A stretch of 64,000 nucleotides of DNA from NCBI RefSeq assembly GCF_000755145.1, contig NZ_CP009228.1, forward strand, positions 1,175,827-1,239,826, written 5' to 3'. The position numbers were made by a program, and so were the translations under genes. The DNA comes from Treponema putidum (lineage in GTDB: Bacteria > Spirochaetota > Spirochaetia > Treponematales > Treponemataceae). The notes beneath the pieces were generated by a model. It had not been told where the DNA came from, made no database searches, and saw nothing but the letters and a program-made list of their open reading frames with translations. Of this stretch, positions 9,082 to 17,800 are shown piece by piece (the stretch's first letter is position 1; every line of letters starts with the position of its first letter).

Positions 9082-9846
9082 ATGCTAAAAAAATTTGAAG
9101 ATTTAACATTTACGGATGATTTTATGTTTTGTAAAATCATGCAAAATGAAGATTTATGCAAAGGGCTTATTGAAATGATATTATCAGATACAATAGGAAA
9201 AGTTACCTATATCTCGGTACAACATAATATTAACACTTATGAACAGGCAAAGTCCGTACGGTTTGATGTTTTGGTGCAGGCAGAAGATGGTAAACTTTAT
9301 GATATAGAAGTGCAGGTAAGCAATGAACGCAATATCCCGAAGCGTATGCGGTTTTACCAAGCTGCCATAGATATCTCGTTTTTGGACAAAGGTAATTCCT
9401 ATAATAACTTAAATGACAGCATTATAATTTTTATCTGCTTGTTTGATGTTATAGGCAAAAATAGGCCTATTTATACCTTTGAAAACCTTTGTATAGAGGA
9501 CAAAAATACCCCTTTACAAGACGGCACTCTAAAGGTTATAATAAATGCAGAGGCCTTTAATAACACTGAGGACAAAGAACTAAAGGAATTTTTAGAATAT
9601 ATTAAAACCGGAAAAGTAAAAAATGAATTTACAAGGGAGATAGAAACTATGATACAAAAAGTAAAACAAAACGAACAGGCAAGACAGGAATACAGGTTAT
9701 TATCTACTTTTGAAATGGATGCTAGGGATAAAGGCTTTTCTGAAGGTTTAAAGCAAACAGCTAAACTTATGAAGCTAAAAGACTTAGATATAGCTTTGAT
9801 TAAAGAAATAACAGGCCTTTCTGAATCTGAAATTGAGGAACTGTAA
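9082..9846 (+). CDS. Rpn family PD-(D/E)XK nuclease / putative transposase (TIGR01784)
   Basis: A 254-residue member of the Rpn/YhgA recombination-promoting nuclease group, whose TIGR01784 subfamily was defined from many copies in T. denticola. The N-terminus FTDDFMFCKIMQNEDLC is typical. The nuclease core RFDVLVQAEDGKLYDIEVQVS carries the D...ExQ catalytic residues, near residues 73-93. The tail is helical and charged. Upstream GGGAGAAAGCAA supplies a ribosome site. The gene stands alone behind an inverted-repeat element. The family cuts DNA and may promote horizontal recombination. Confidence 0.92.
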   Translation: MLKKFEDLTFTDDFMFCKIMQNEDLCKGLIEMILSDTIGKVTYISVQHNINTYEQAKSVRFDVLVQAEDGKLYDIEVQVSNERNIPKRMRFYQAAIDISFLDKGNSYNNLNDSIIIFICLFDVIGKNRPIYTFENLCIEDKNTPLQDGTLKVIINAEAFNNTEDKELKEFLEYIKTGKVKNEFTREIETMIQKVKQNEQARQEYRLLSTFEMDARDKGFSEGLKQTAKLMKLKDLDIALIKEITGLSESEIEEL

Positions 9847-9920
9847 TTTTCTATTTTAATTGGTAGAATTCTATTAAATTGCACATTTAAATCAACATAG
9901 CCCGGCGCTTTAATTCATTG

Positions 9921-10682
9921 TTATTTTTTTTCGGCAACAAAATAATACCTATGAATTCTTCCCTTAATTACGCCTTCTTTTTTAAGAATTTCTTGCGCTT
10001 TAAAGAGATTCTTTTGATGTTTTTTTACTTCAAAGTATGGGAATTCCCAATCAATTATTCTCGCAAACCAAACAAGTGCACCCACATCATAAAATTCAAT
10101 CGGCTTATAGGCTTCAGCTTCTTCTATAATATCAAACCCATTATCAATAAATTCTTGTTTTGAAATACTCAAGTAAGCATCAGGGAACGGAATTTCAACA
10201 TTGCCGATTAAAAGTTCTACCAGTTCTCTGTCATTTTCAGCACCGACTTGCTGCGTAAGAAATACTCCTCCGCTTTTAAGAACTCTTTTAATTTCAGTTA
10301 CATTGTATTTACCATGCCTATTAGTAATAATATCAAAGTAATTATCTTTAAAAGGAAGGGCGCCACCTCCATCGCATGGTTTAAAATCTATTCCTAAAGG
10401 AAGAAGTCTTTCCTCACATATTTTTATATTTGGATCATAGCCTTCAATTGCAGCAGTATATTTAGGATTTGAAAGAAAATATAAAAGAAATTCTCCTCCG
10501 CCTGTTTCCATATCTAATAAATAATCAGTATTACACAGATAAGATTTTATTACATTTCCAAAATCCCATGGAAGGTCATCTTCTTCTTTATACCTTCCTC
10601 TAATGTGAGAGAAATCCCAACCTTTAATATGAGCTATTTCCTGCTCATGCAGCCATTGATTTAAAAGTGTTTGTTTTTCCAT
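9921..10682 (-). CDS. Class I SAM-dependent methyltransferase
   Basis: A 253-residue protein with a Rossmann methyltransferase core. Motif I is LLDMETGGGEFLLYFL (about residues 55-70), the acidic residue is in IEGYDPN, and the post-motif DGGGALPFKDNYFDIITNRHGKYN corresponds to motifs II and III. The substrate is unknown; the family often modifies small molecules. It is monocistronic between convergent and divergent genes. No membrane segments. The start ATG at 10682 has only a weak purine-rich site. Confidence 0.88.
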   Translation of the reverse strand: MEKQTLLNQWLHEQEIAHIKGWDFSHIRGRYKEEDDLPWDFGNVIKSYLCNTDYLLDMETGGGEFLLYFLSNPKYTAAIEGYDPNIKICEERLLPLGIDFKPCDGGGALPFKDNYFDIITNRHGKYNVTEIKRVLKSGGVFLTQQVGAENDRELVELLIGNVEIPFPDAYLSISKQEFIDNGFDIIEEAEAYKPIEFYDVGALVWFARIIDWEFPYFEVKKHQKNLFKAQEILKKEGVIKGRIHRYYFVAEKK

Positions 10683-10782
10683 GTTCTTTATTCGTAATTA
10701 GTTTATCATGTATGAAAAATGTATTCAAGGAGTGTTTGTCATCTTGTCATCTTGTTTGCCAGGCAGCAAAATTGCAGTGTTT

Positions 10783-11529
10783 TTAAGCGGTACTATTTGT
10801 GCTGCTATTCAAAACAATCGGAAACATAAGTTCTACGGCGAAGGCTCCTTCTTCGCTTTGACGGTTTATAAAGGCCGAATATTTTTTAACTATTGCATCG
10901 ATTCGTCCCGAGCCGAATCCGTGATCTTTACCTTGTTTTGTTGTAAGAAATTTTCCTTGAGTTTTTTTGCGGCGGCCATCGCAAGAATTTGTAAACGAGA
11001 TATAGAGATTATCATTTAATTTTCTTATGTACACCCTTATAAATCTTTTATCTTTTTCTTTAAGGCTTAAAGCGCCCTCAATGGCATTGTCAAAAAGATT
11101 CCCTATTATTACGCAAAGTTCAAGGTCGCTTAAGGTTATGTTTTGAGGAATGGAGGCTTTTATGTTTAGTTTTATATCATGGGAAAGAGCGATAGCTGCC
11201 TTTGTATTTAAGATTGCATCGCTCATCAAGTTTCCGGTTTTGATTACACTGTCTACCTTAATCAAGTCTTCAGTTAGATTATTTAAATAACTTTCAAGTT
11301 CATCATAGTTTTTAAATTCAAGATAAGCCTTCATAACTTGAATATGATTATGAAAGTCGTGCCGCCAGCCGCGCATTTTTTTATAGATGGAATCTACATC
11401 CTCGTAGTATTTATTGATAAGATCGTTTTCAAAATCATCGAAACGCTTATTGACGGCTCTTCTAATTAAAAAGTACAGAAGTATAAACAGCAAAAGGATT
11501 GAGCTTAAAACAAGTATAAAAATGAACAT
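10783..11529 (-). CDS. GHKL-domain sensor histidine kinase (AgrC/VirS-like)
   Basis: A 248-residue kinase with one N-terminal membrane helix (residues 1-25), a coiled segment, the phosphoacceptor region RHDFHNHIQVM (about 54-64), and a GHKL ATPase domain with N-box IIGNLFDNAIEGAL and a later GFGSGR glycine motif. There is no large input domain, as in other short partners of LytTR regulators. It overlaps the regulator gene's TGA by one base (TGATG) and has a GGAGA site, so it is translationally coupled to it. The signal is unknown. Confidence 0.9.
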   Translation of the reverse strand: MFIFILVLSSILLLFILLYFLIRRAVNKRFDDFENDLINKYYEDVDSIYKKMRGWRHDFHNHIQVMKAYLEFKNYDELESYLNNLTEDLIKVDSVIKTGNLMSDAILNTKAAIALSHDIKLNIKASIPQNITLSDLELCVIIGNLFDNAIEGALSLKEKDKRFIRVYIRKLNDNLYISFTNSCDGRRKKTQGKFLTTKQGKDHGFGSGRIDAIVKKYSAFINRQSEEGAFAVELMFPIVLNSSTNSTA

Positions 11530-12249
11530 CAGATTTCTCCTTGGGTAAAAAAGCCGATAAAGAGGGTGTTGACATTTTTATATTCCCTGCGGCTTATCGG
11601 AATTAAAGTATTATCCGCAAGGACGGCCTTGTCTTTTTGAAGCTGCCTTATGTGCATCAGGTTTGCGATAAAGGCTCTGTGAGTTTTTACAAATAGTTTG
11701 GAATTTAACTTTTCTTCCGCCTCCGATAAATTCATCCTTGTTATGTATTCGCTTTTTAAAGTTTTTATTTTTAGATTATGCGAAATAGATTCTATAAAAA
11801 CAATTTCAGATTGCTTTAATGTTGTAAGGCGGCCTTCGCAGGAAAAGACAAAGTTTTCTTCTTTAACTTTATCCTGTTTTTTTAAGGCTCGATCCAAGCA
11901 ATCAAAGAGCTTTTCTTTTTTTACAGGTTTTTAAAAGATAGTGCAGGGCTTCGACATCGTAGCCTTCCTGCATATAGTCGGGTATACCTGTTATAAAGAT
12001 GATAACTGCATTGCTTTTTGTTTTTCTTATTTTTTTGGCAAGCTCTATGCCGCTTATCCTAGACATCTGTATATCCAATAAGATTATATCTATATCGGAA
12101 AGCTCTTCAAACTCAAACCAAAACTGTTCGCCTGAAGAAAAAAGTTTAACTTCCTGCAAAAGATTATTTTTATTTGCCCATTCGTTTGCATAGTCTTTTA
12201 GGAGTCTGGATTGAACTTCATTATCTTCGATGACGGCTATTTTAAGCAT
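11529..12249 (-). pseudogene. LytTR response regulator, frameshifted
   Basis: Two consecutive frames make one LytTR regulator. Frame 12249-11902 (115 aa) is a receiver domain with acidic pocket VIEDNE, phosphorylation Asp in IILLDIQMS, and Thr in FITGIPD. Frame 11897-11529 (122 aa) is a LytTR DNA-binding domain (HNLKIKTLKSEYITRMNLSE...FVKTHRAFI). The receiver reads HYLLKTC where the family has the conserved LLKP. Removing one A from the A5 tract at 11928-11932 restores LLKPVKKEKLFDCLDRAL into the second frame, giving about 239 aa. This may be a real mutation or a base-calling error. It would pair with the GHKL kinase downstream. Confidence 0.85.
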
Positions 12250-12265
12250 AGTTCTGCTAATCTTA

Positions 12266-13000
12266 TCAATAGAAAGAAATATACTTCTCCGGCGTCTCTT
12301 GTTCGGCTGACTTTAATTTAGTTTTTTTATTTAAATTGATATCATACGAAAAAAACGTCAAAACACTCCCGTCATATTCAGTAAATAAGAGTTGGTTATT
12401 GTCTGTAATTCTAACTTTATATATTGAGTTTGAAAGTTTAATTAAATTTTTACCGTTATAGTCAGAGATATATAGGGCTATATTATCTTCTGAATTTAGT
12501 GTGTTATCATTATTTGTGTCTTCATTTACAACGGCATAAATATTTTTATCGCAATAAATATTATTTCCGGTTTTTTCTTCAGAAAATTTATATCTATATA
12601 TAAAAATATTTGAGTCAAATAATTTATACTCTTCATAACTTGTATCATTTATAAAAATTAAGTTGGTAATTCCTTCGTTATGTGATTTTTTTGAAAAACT
12701 TGTGCCGGATTTAAAGGCTGCTTCAGGTATATTATCATACAATCCATCGGCCTTTATTTTGGAACTTTTAAGATTAAAAATAAAAACATCTTTTATTTTT
12801 TTGTTGAATTCGATATATTCCCGTATCTCCTCTTTTGGATCGTCTGCAACAATTGTTACTCCATTTGAGACAGTATGGCGGCCAAATGGATTAAATGCAT
12901 CTATCATAACAATAGCCCATGTAACAATCCCTAAAATTAAGAAAATAAAAATTAACACAAAATCAATTTTTTTGATTAATTCAAACGATATTTTTTTCAT
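12266..13000 (-). CDS. Membrane-anchored protein of unknown function, first gene of LytTR/GHKL operon
   Basis: About 244 residues from ATG 13000 (MKKISFE), which has an AGGAG site; a longer frame begins at 13036 without one. A single membrane helix near residues 16-36 (VLIFIFLILGIVTWAIVMI) is followed by about 200 residues outside the cytoplasm with strand-rich repeats such as NIYAVVNEDTNNDN and ALYISDYNGKNL, reminiscent of beta-propeller blades. No family recognised. It ends 17 nt before the response regulator, so it may act as sensor or accessory protein of that two-component system. Confidence 0.75.
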   Translation of the reverse strand: MKKISFELIKKIDFVLIFIFLILGIVTWAIVMIDAFNPFGRHTVSNGVTIVADDPKEEIREYIEFNKKIKDVFIFNLKSSKIKADGLYDNIPEAAFKSGTSFSKKSHNEGITNLIFINDTSYEEYKLFDSNIFIYRYKFSEEKTGNNIYCDKNIYAVVNEDTNNDNTLNSEDNIALYISDYNGKNLIKLSNSIYKVRITDNNQLLFTEYDGSVLTFFSYDINLNKKTKLKSAEQETPEKYISFY

Positions 13001-13283
13001 TTTATAACTCCTATAAGATAAATAGTGAGGCAGCATTTATGCCGAACTGTTTATCGCCTATGTTTATAAATACTGTATGAACAGTATTGTATATCTTTTT
13101 ATCAAGAAGTACAAGATACCGCATTTATCCAATTTATGTAATAGAGTGATGTGCTTTTAGCTTATACTATTTTTTGAATGATGCTTTTATCAATAAAGTG
13201 AGCTTTTGAGGCACACACGCAAAAAGTCCGCCGCTGGAAAAAACTGCTTGAAAATGATATGATGTAATGAAGAGATATAAAAT

Positions 13284-14255
13284 ATGAGCGACTTAAAATT
13301 AACTCTTTTTAAAAAATGGGAATTCGATAACGAATTTTCGTATGTGTATGGTTCGGTTTTGCTGGCGGACGGAACTGCGGTAATTTTGACCTCGGAGAAC
13401 ACCGATTGGAAAAAATATTGCGCCATTATCCTTTTTCCCGGCGGCATAAAAAAGATTCAGATTGACTACGCTAAAACATCCAATAGGGATTATCCCGTGC
13501 TTTTTCGGTCTGGGAACGGCTTCGGTATTATCATTTCGGCAAAAGAGGTGCGGTATTATACCGGTGATTTTTCATCACACGAAATCATTCCGATAAAAAA
13601 CAAGCCCTCTTTTTTAATAAGGGGAATTATCCCCGAAAAAGCGGAACAACGGTATTTTCAAAATATATCCGACAGTATGACGATTCCCGTCTGTTTCGAA
13701 AACGAAGTATATTACGGCGATGCACGGAATTTCGCTCTGCTCGAATTCGACGCTGCAGCAAAACGCGCCGAATGGAAATCTTTTTCAAACATTGATAAAA
13801 AGGCATTCACACACCGTGATGACACAACAGACGAGACGCCCAAAATAGACAGTCTGAAAATAGCAAACCGAGACATCTATGCTTTTCTTTCGGGAGAAAG
13901 TACAACATCGGTTAATAAATGGGGGATGGATTACTATGCACTTGCAAAAATTTCTGCTGGCGGGAAAGTCGTTGAGAAGTTGATCGAATCGGAAGATTTA
14001 AAAATCGGAGGTAAAAAACGCGGTGTGAACGGAATGTTCACCAACTCCGACTATGTAGTAATGACACCTCTTTTTAAGACAGATGATTGGAAGGGAAAAC
14101 AAAAATTTTTTTCACTTACTGCAAGGGAATATTTTGATATCAGTCTCCCGAGAGGAATGAGCAAACATAAGGTACAAAACATCAGCCAAGATAGTTGTAT
14201 TACGTCTCTTTATGACAGAGGGTTAAAAGAAGTTGCACTTTGTAAAATAGGATAA
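13284..14255 (+). CDS. Hypothetical protein, strand-rich, possible beta-propeller
   Basis: A 323-residue cytoplasmic protein with no signal peptide or membrane segment. It alternates short hydrophobic strands and polar turns (YVYGSVLLADGTAVILTSE, FGIIISAKEVRYYTGDF), which suggests a propeller-like fold, but no family motif is recognised. AAGAGA precedes the ATG. The gene is monocistronic: 230 nt of spacer follow, holding no gene I can support. Base composition is higher in GC than the flanking spacers, so it may be an acquired gene. Confidence 0.7.
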   Translation: MSDLKLTLFKKWEFDNEFSYVYGSVLLADGTAVILTSENTDWKKYCAIILFPGGIKKIQIDYAKTSNRDYPVLFRSGNGFGIIISAKEVRYYTGDFSSHEIIPIKNKPSFLIRGIIPEKAEQRYFQNISDSMTIPVCFENEVYYGDARNFALLEFDAAAKRAEWKSFSNIDKKAFTHRDDTTDETPKIDSLKIANRDIYAFLSGESTTSVNKWGMDYYALAKISAGGKVVEKLIESEDLKIGGKKRGVNGMFTNSDYVVMTPLFKTDDWKGKQKFFSLTAREYFDISLPRGMSKHKVQNISQDSCITSLYDRGLKEVALCKIG

Positions 14256-14486
14256 CAACAGTAAGGATTTATGATATTTTTTAATTCGCAATAAACTATG
14301 ATAAAATGAGTTGAATTCACATCAAAAGACCGTTTTTTTGGGTGGTAACATCATATTATCAGTTTGCTGAGGGAGTATGTTTTATTTCACAGTTTGATTT
14401 CAGGTTCGCATTTACTGAGATAAAAATGAATGCAATCATGTGATTGGCAAGGTAACATAACAATACAATTTTAGGAGGAATGTAGA

Positions 14487-14915
14487 ATGCTGTTGGATGA
14501 GGAAAGATATGCTTCTGTTGTTGCTTATGGCAGGGATGCCGTAAGTAAATTTAATGAGAAGAGGATGGAGGAAGGATTCGCTCTTGCGGAACAAGGCTGG
14601 AAAGCTTTTCCGGAGTCGGGAGCAAAATGGAATCAGGGATACAACTATGCAAAAAGCTTTTTCAAACATGCAATGGAAAATCGTGATATGGTGATTGCAA
14701 AATGTTGGCTGGACAGAATGATAGAGAACAATGATGAACTGCATTTATATGATTTTGAGATTGAGCATATGAAAGCGAAGTATGAATTTGAAGTCGGAAA
14801 CTTGGATGAAGCTTTTGAATTATGGAAGAATCTGCTCAAACAAAAAGGGGTAGGGTATCGATATTTTCAGTCTGATGATCCAAAGTATAAGGAGTTTTAT
14901 AAATCTAGAAAATAA
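14487..14915 (+). CDS. Small hypothetical protein, TPR-like
   Basis: 142 residues, all helical, with paired helices like tetratricopeptide repeats (ERYASVVAYGRDAVSKFNEKR; VGNLDEAFELWKNLLKQKG). A strong AGGAGG lies 9 nt before the ATG. It heads a run of small same-strand genes spaced 16-30 nt apart, each with its own strong ribosome site (14932, 15204, 15504). The layout resembles clusters of immunity or accessory genes, but no toxin gene is present. Confidence 0.65.
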   Translation: MLLDEERYASVVAYGRDAVSKFNEKRMEEGFALAEQGWKAFPESGAKWNQGYNYAKSFFKHAMENRDMVIAKCWLDRMIENNDELHLYDFEIEHMKAKYEFEVGNLDEAFELWKNLLKQKGVGYRYFQSDDPKYKEFYKSRK

Positions 14916-14931
14916 ATGAGGAGAATGTATT

Positions 14932-15174
14932 ATGAAAATGGAAACAGGAAAAAATTATCTCGTTAAAAAAGATATTTTCAGTTTCAAAAAGGGAGAAATC
15001 TGCTTATTATCCAATAAAGGATATCAGATTTACTTCGGCGAGCATAATTTTGTTTTTGTTAATGAAGAGAAGCAATGTAAATGGATGGTTTTGCGTGACG
15101 GATCAAGCGAAGATATGAGAATATATTGTCATTTGGAAGAATATTTTGAAGAAGTGAATAATACGGAAGCTTAA
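14932..15174 (+). CDS. Small hypothetical protein
   Basis: 80 residues with alternating strands (KNYLVKKDIFSFKKGEICLL; FVFVNEEKQCKWMVL) and an acidic C-terminus. No known motif is recognised. ATGAGGAGAATG provides the ribosome site 16 nt after the previous stop, so it is cotranscribed with the TPR-like gene. Soluble, no signal peptide. Confidence 0.6.
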   Translation: MKMETGKNYLVKKDIFSFKKGEICLLSNKGYQIYFGEHNFVFVNEEKQCKWMVLRDGSSEDMRIYCHLEEYFEEVNNTEA

Positions 15175-15203
15175 TTGAATATCCGGAAAAAGGAGAAATT
15201 GAT

Positions 15204-15473
15204 ATGATAGCAAAGGCGGGAGATGTTTACTGCGTCTATAATAAACACTTAAAGAAATATACAGCTTGTCAAATCACAAAGATAGAAGAACATGGCAGGA
15301 AACCGCAGGCGGTAATTCTTTTACTGGATTGGTCGGGTGACCGGCCTCTTAAAATGGAGAATGACGGAGGCAGAGGTTGTCGATCTCATAAAAAAACTAC
15401 AGTGAATATATCCAAAAATTTATTGCATATCGAACCGTGTCGCCACATCAAAAACAGCAGGAAAAACAATTAA
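15204..15473 (+). CDS. Small hypothetical protein, possibly truncated
   Basis: 89 residues. The first ~50 residues (AGDVYCVYNKHLKKYTACQITKIEE...AVILLLDWSGDRPL) look like the folded N-terminus of a larger strand-rich protein. The rest is basic and low-complexity, ending in HIKNSRKNN. The change in character suggests the frame was broken after about codon 50, but I could not identify the indel. AAGGAG precedes the ATG. Same operon as 14487-15174. Confidence 0.5.
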   Translation: MIAKAGDVYCVYNKHLKKYTACQITKIEEHGRKPQAVILLLDWSGDRPLKMENDGGRGCRSHKKTTVNISKNLLHIEPCRHIKNSRKNN

Positions 15474-15503
15474 TAAAAAATTTTAAAGAAATGAGGGTAA
15501 ATA

Positions 15504-15935
15504 ATGAAAGCAAAATTTACAATGTATAACCATATCGGAAAACTGTGTGAACCGAATAACGGCTACACAAAAGAATTGAATCTCGTCAGTTGGAATAATC
15601 GTGAACCTGTCTACGATATCCGTACATGGAATGCAGACCATAGTGAATGGAAAGAGGGCGTTACCATAACTTATAATGAGATGCGCAAATTTCAAAAATT
15701 ATTAGCTGATTATTTCAGTGCCGAAAACACGGATGAAGAACTGAGAAGTATCTATATTTCATTTGCATCAAAACTGAAAAACGGTTCTTTTGATGAAGAT
15801 TTATACAATGTATTGTTTAAACAATTACAACAAAGATTCAAGCGGTGGAAAGATGATAACGCAGTACCTATGAGAACTTTTCAAGTTTGCATCGATTTGC
15901 TGTATGTGCTTTCAAAAAACAATCAGTTCCTTTGA
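15504..15935 (+). CDS. PC4/YdbC-like ssDNA-binding protein, in-frame TGA before C-terminus
   Basis: The N-terminal ~60 residues match the bacterial PC4/YdbC fold: GYTKELNLVSWNNREPVYDIRTW followed by GVTITYNEMRKFQKLL. The family binds single-stranded DNA as a dimer. A helical domain of about 80 residues follows. The frame stops with TGA at 15933-15935 after NNQFL, yet remains open for 22 more sense codons reading QEDLEKVKAAKDEIYGLFMDFE to a TAA at 16002-16004. That tail looks like natural protein, so the TGA is probably a nonsense change, or less likely a recoded codon. Confidence 0.75.
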   Translation: MKAKFTMYNHIGKLCEPNNGYTKELNLVSWNNREPVYDIRTWNADHSEWKEGVTITYNEMRKFQKLLADYFSAENTDEELRSIYISFASKLKNGSFDEDLYNVLFKQLQQRFKRWKDDNAVPMRTFQVCIDLLYVLSKNNQFL

Positions 15936-16044
15936 CAAGAAGATTTGGAAAAAGTAAAAGCTGCAAAAGATGAAATATACGGTCTTTTTATGGACTTCGA
16001 ATAATTTATGTATTGTATAAAAAACGGTATTTTAGGACTAAAAG

Positions 16045-16413
16045 ATGTTTCCAAATTATTTGGACGGTGCAAGAGTTAGATGTTGCACAAATGAAGATGA
16101 CTTTGGAACCGTCGATTACAACAACGGCGAAAAAATCATACCGATACACTATCTTGCAATTTGCAGTTATGCAAATGAGCAAGGTTTTTATTTATTTTTT
16201 TGCGATGAAAAATTTAGCACGGTTAGTGATTATTTTTTCGATACTGTAGAAGCATGCAAAGAGATTGCAAAAAAATCAAAAGAAAATATCGAGTGGATTG
16301 AGAAAGCAAATAGTATATCCGAATTTACGTTTGGAGAAATTAAAACTTTACTATTAAAAAGCATAGATGAATATGACTGTGAAGATTTTGAAATATTGGG
16401 GTTCCGGAAGTAA
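16045..16413 (+). CDS. Small hypothetical protein, immunity-like
   Basis: 122 acidic residues. The pattern IIPIHYLAICSYANEQGFYLFFCDEKF is like small immunity or cassette proteins that occur beside polymorphic toxins, though I cannot name the family. No signal peptide. The ribosome site is weak (ACTAAAAG), and it lies 2 nt before the TfoX-N gene, so the two are cotranscribed. Confidence 0.6.
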   Translation: MFPNYLDGARVRCCTNEDDFGTVDYNNGEKIIPIHYLAICSYANEQGFYLFFCDEKFSTVSDYFFDTVEACKEIAKKSKENIEWIEKANSISEFTFGEIKTLLLKSIDEYDCEDFEILGFRK

Positions 16414-16415
16414 TT

Positions 16416-16736
16416 ATGGCATCGAGTAAAGCATATTTGGATTTTATTTTGGATCAGCTGTCTGCTTTGGAAAACATAAGCTATCGGGCGATGATGGGAG
16501 AGTTTATCATCTACTATCGCGGTAAAATTGTCGGCGGTATCTACGATGACCGCTTGCTCGTAAAAGCTGTCCCATCGGCGATTGCATATATGCCGAACGC
16601 TGCCCGCGAATTGCCGTACTCCGGCGCAAAGGAAATGCTGTTGGTAGACGAAGTTGACGACAAAGCCTTTATAATCGGCTTATTTAATGCGATGTACGAT
16701 GAGCTGCCCGCGCCAAAAGCGAAGAAGGCGAAATGA
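16416..16736 (+). CDS. TfoX/Sxy N-terminal domain protein
   Basis: 106 residues consisting only of the TfoX N-terminal domain: ISYRAMMGEFIIYYRGKIVGGIYDDRLLVKAVPSA near residues 20-54 is the family signature. Proteins with only this domain are widespread and their role is unclear; full TfoX/Sxy regulates competence in gamma-proteobacteria, which cannot be assumed here. It starts 2 nt after the preceding stop. The tail is basic (APKAKKAK). Confidence 0.88.
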   Translation: MASSKAYLDFILDQLSALENISYRAMMGEFIIYYRGKIVGGIYDDRLLVKAVPSAIAYMPNAARELPYSGAKEMLLVDEVDDKAFIIGLFNAMYDELPAPKAKKAK

Positions 16737-16805
16737 AAAACACGGGGTATTACGATTACGGCACATTTCTTATTTTTCCAATAGTCAATACTTTCTAAAA
16801 TACGG

Positions 16806-16825
16806 TTTTGAAGCGGGTGTTAGGG
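16806..16825 (-). other. Isolated attC right half-site
   Basis: TTTGAAGCGGGTGTTAGGG matches the right ends of the attC sites at 23.0-26.9 kb, with GTTAGGG as a near-consensus R' box. No matching left arm is evident in the 16737-16916 spacer. A remnant of a lost cassette is the simplest reading. Confidence 0.5.
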
Positions 16826-16916
16826 CTTTGTGAATTCCAACAATTTTCCATAATATATTTTAGTTACTAAAACATATTGACAAAAAAAGGAAGATTTATT
16901 TTAAGGAGGACTTGTT

Positions 16917-17800
16917 ATGAAAGCCGTTATTATCGTATTCAGTCCGTCAGGACATACATTGACCGCAGTGCGTATGATTCAAAAAAGTTTTGACTCTAAA
17001 GGAGGTACAGCTGATATTGTAAATATTACAAAAAATAATAATCTGTTGACTGCTTCAAAATCGGAACGGCAAAAAATGTTGGAAAATTGCTTAAAAGAGT
17101 TCGACGTGCTTTTTGCCGGAGCTCCGGTATATGCAGGGCATGAGGAAAGTCATATACTGCATATCCTTGAAGCATTGCCTTTGCCGGATCAAAAGTGTTC
17201 AAAATCGCAATTCCGTTTGTAACATACGGAGGCGCTCATTCGTTTATCTCATTGGAAGAAATAGGAAGGGCATTAAAAAAGAAAAAATATGTACCGGTTT
17301 TGGGAATAAAACTTGCTTCGTTCCATACATTAAGCAAATTTTTTCATACTAAAATATTGGAAAACAAACCCGGCAGTACGGAAGAGCGCTTAATAGAGGC
17401 GGCCGTAAGTAACATTTTCGATTTATGTTCGCATACGAAATGTATAAAAGATAACAGCGCTTCTTTTGCGTATACCAAAGGCCCCATGCGCTTTATCCTG
17501 AAAATACTTTCGCAGGAAAAAATACATAGTAAATTTAAAACCGTATCGATTATACATAAAAATTGCAGCGTATGTAAAAAATGTATTTCAGTGTGCCCTG
17601 TCAACAATTTTATATTCGCAGACGGTAAGGTATCGATAAAAAATCAAAAAAGTTGTATATTATGCGGAGAGTGTTTTTACAATTGCAGCTGCAATGCAAT
17701 CGATTTTGCATACCGAATGGCTGCTCAAAAAAGATTAAACAATGGAAATATTGTTTTGGAAAAAGACCTGTCGGCAGTATATCCTAAACAATACGGCTGA
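16917..17800 (+). pseudogene. EFR1-type flavodoxin-ferredoxin protein, frameshifted
   Basis: Frame 16917-17222 encodes a flavodoxin-like N-terminus (IIVFSPSGHTLTAVRMI, then FAGAPVYAGHEESHI). Frame 17195-17800 continues it (FKIAIPFVTYGGAHSFISLEEIG) and ends with two 4Fe-4S clusters, CSVCKKCISVCP and CILCGECFYNCSCNAIDF. Together they make one EFR1-family anaerobic electron-transfer protein of about 293 aa. Adding one A to the A4 tract at 17191-17194 joins PLPDQK to VFKIAIPF. AAGGAGG precedes the ATG. Real mutation or base-calling error cannot be told apart here. Confidence 0.85.

Noticed and set aside
9471-9884. 137-codon minus-strand frame inside the Rpn gene
   Set aside because: Ser/Phe-rich antisense shadow of a clear coding gene.
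15933-15935. Selenocysteine codon
   Set aside because: In-frame TGA lacks a redox motif and an obvious SECIS hairpin, so nonsense mutation is more likely.
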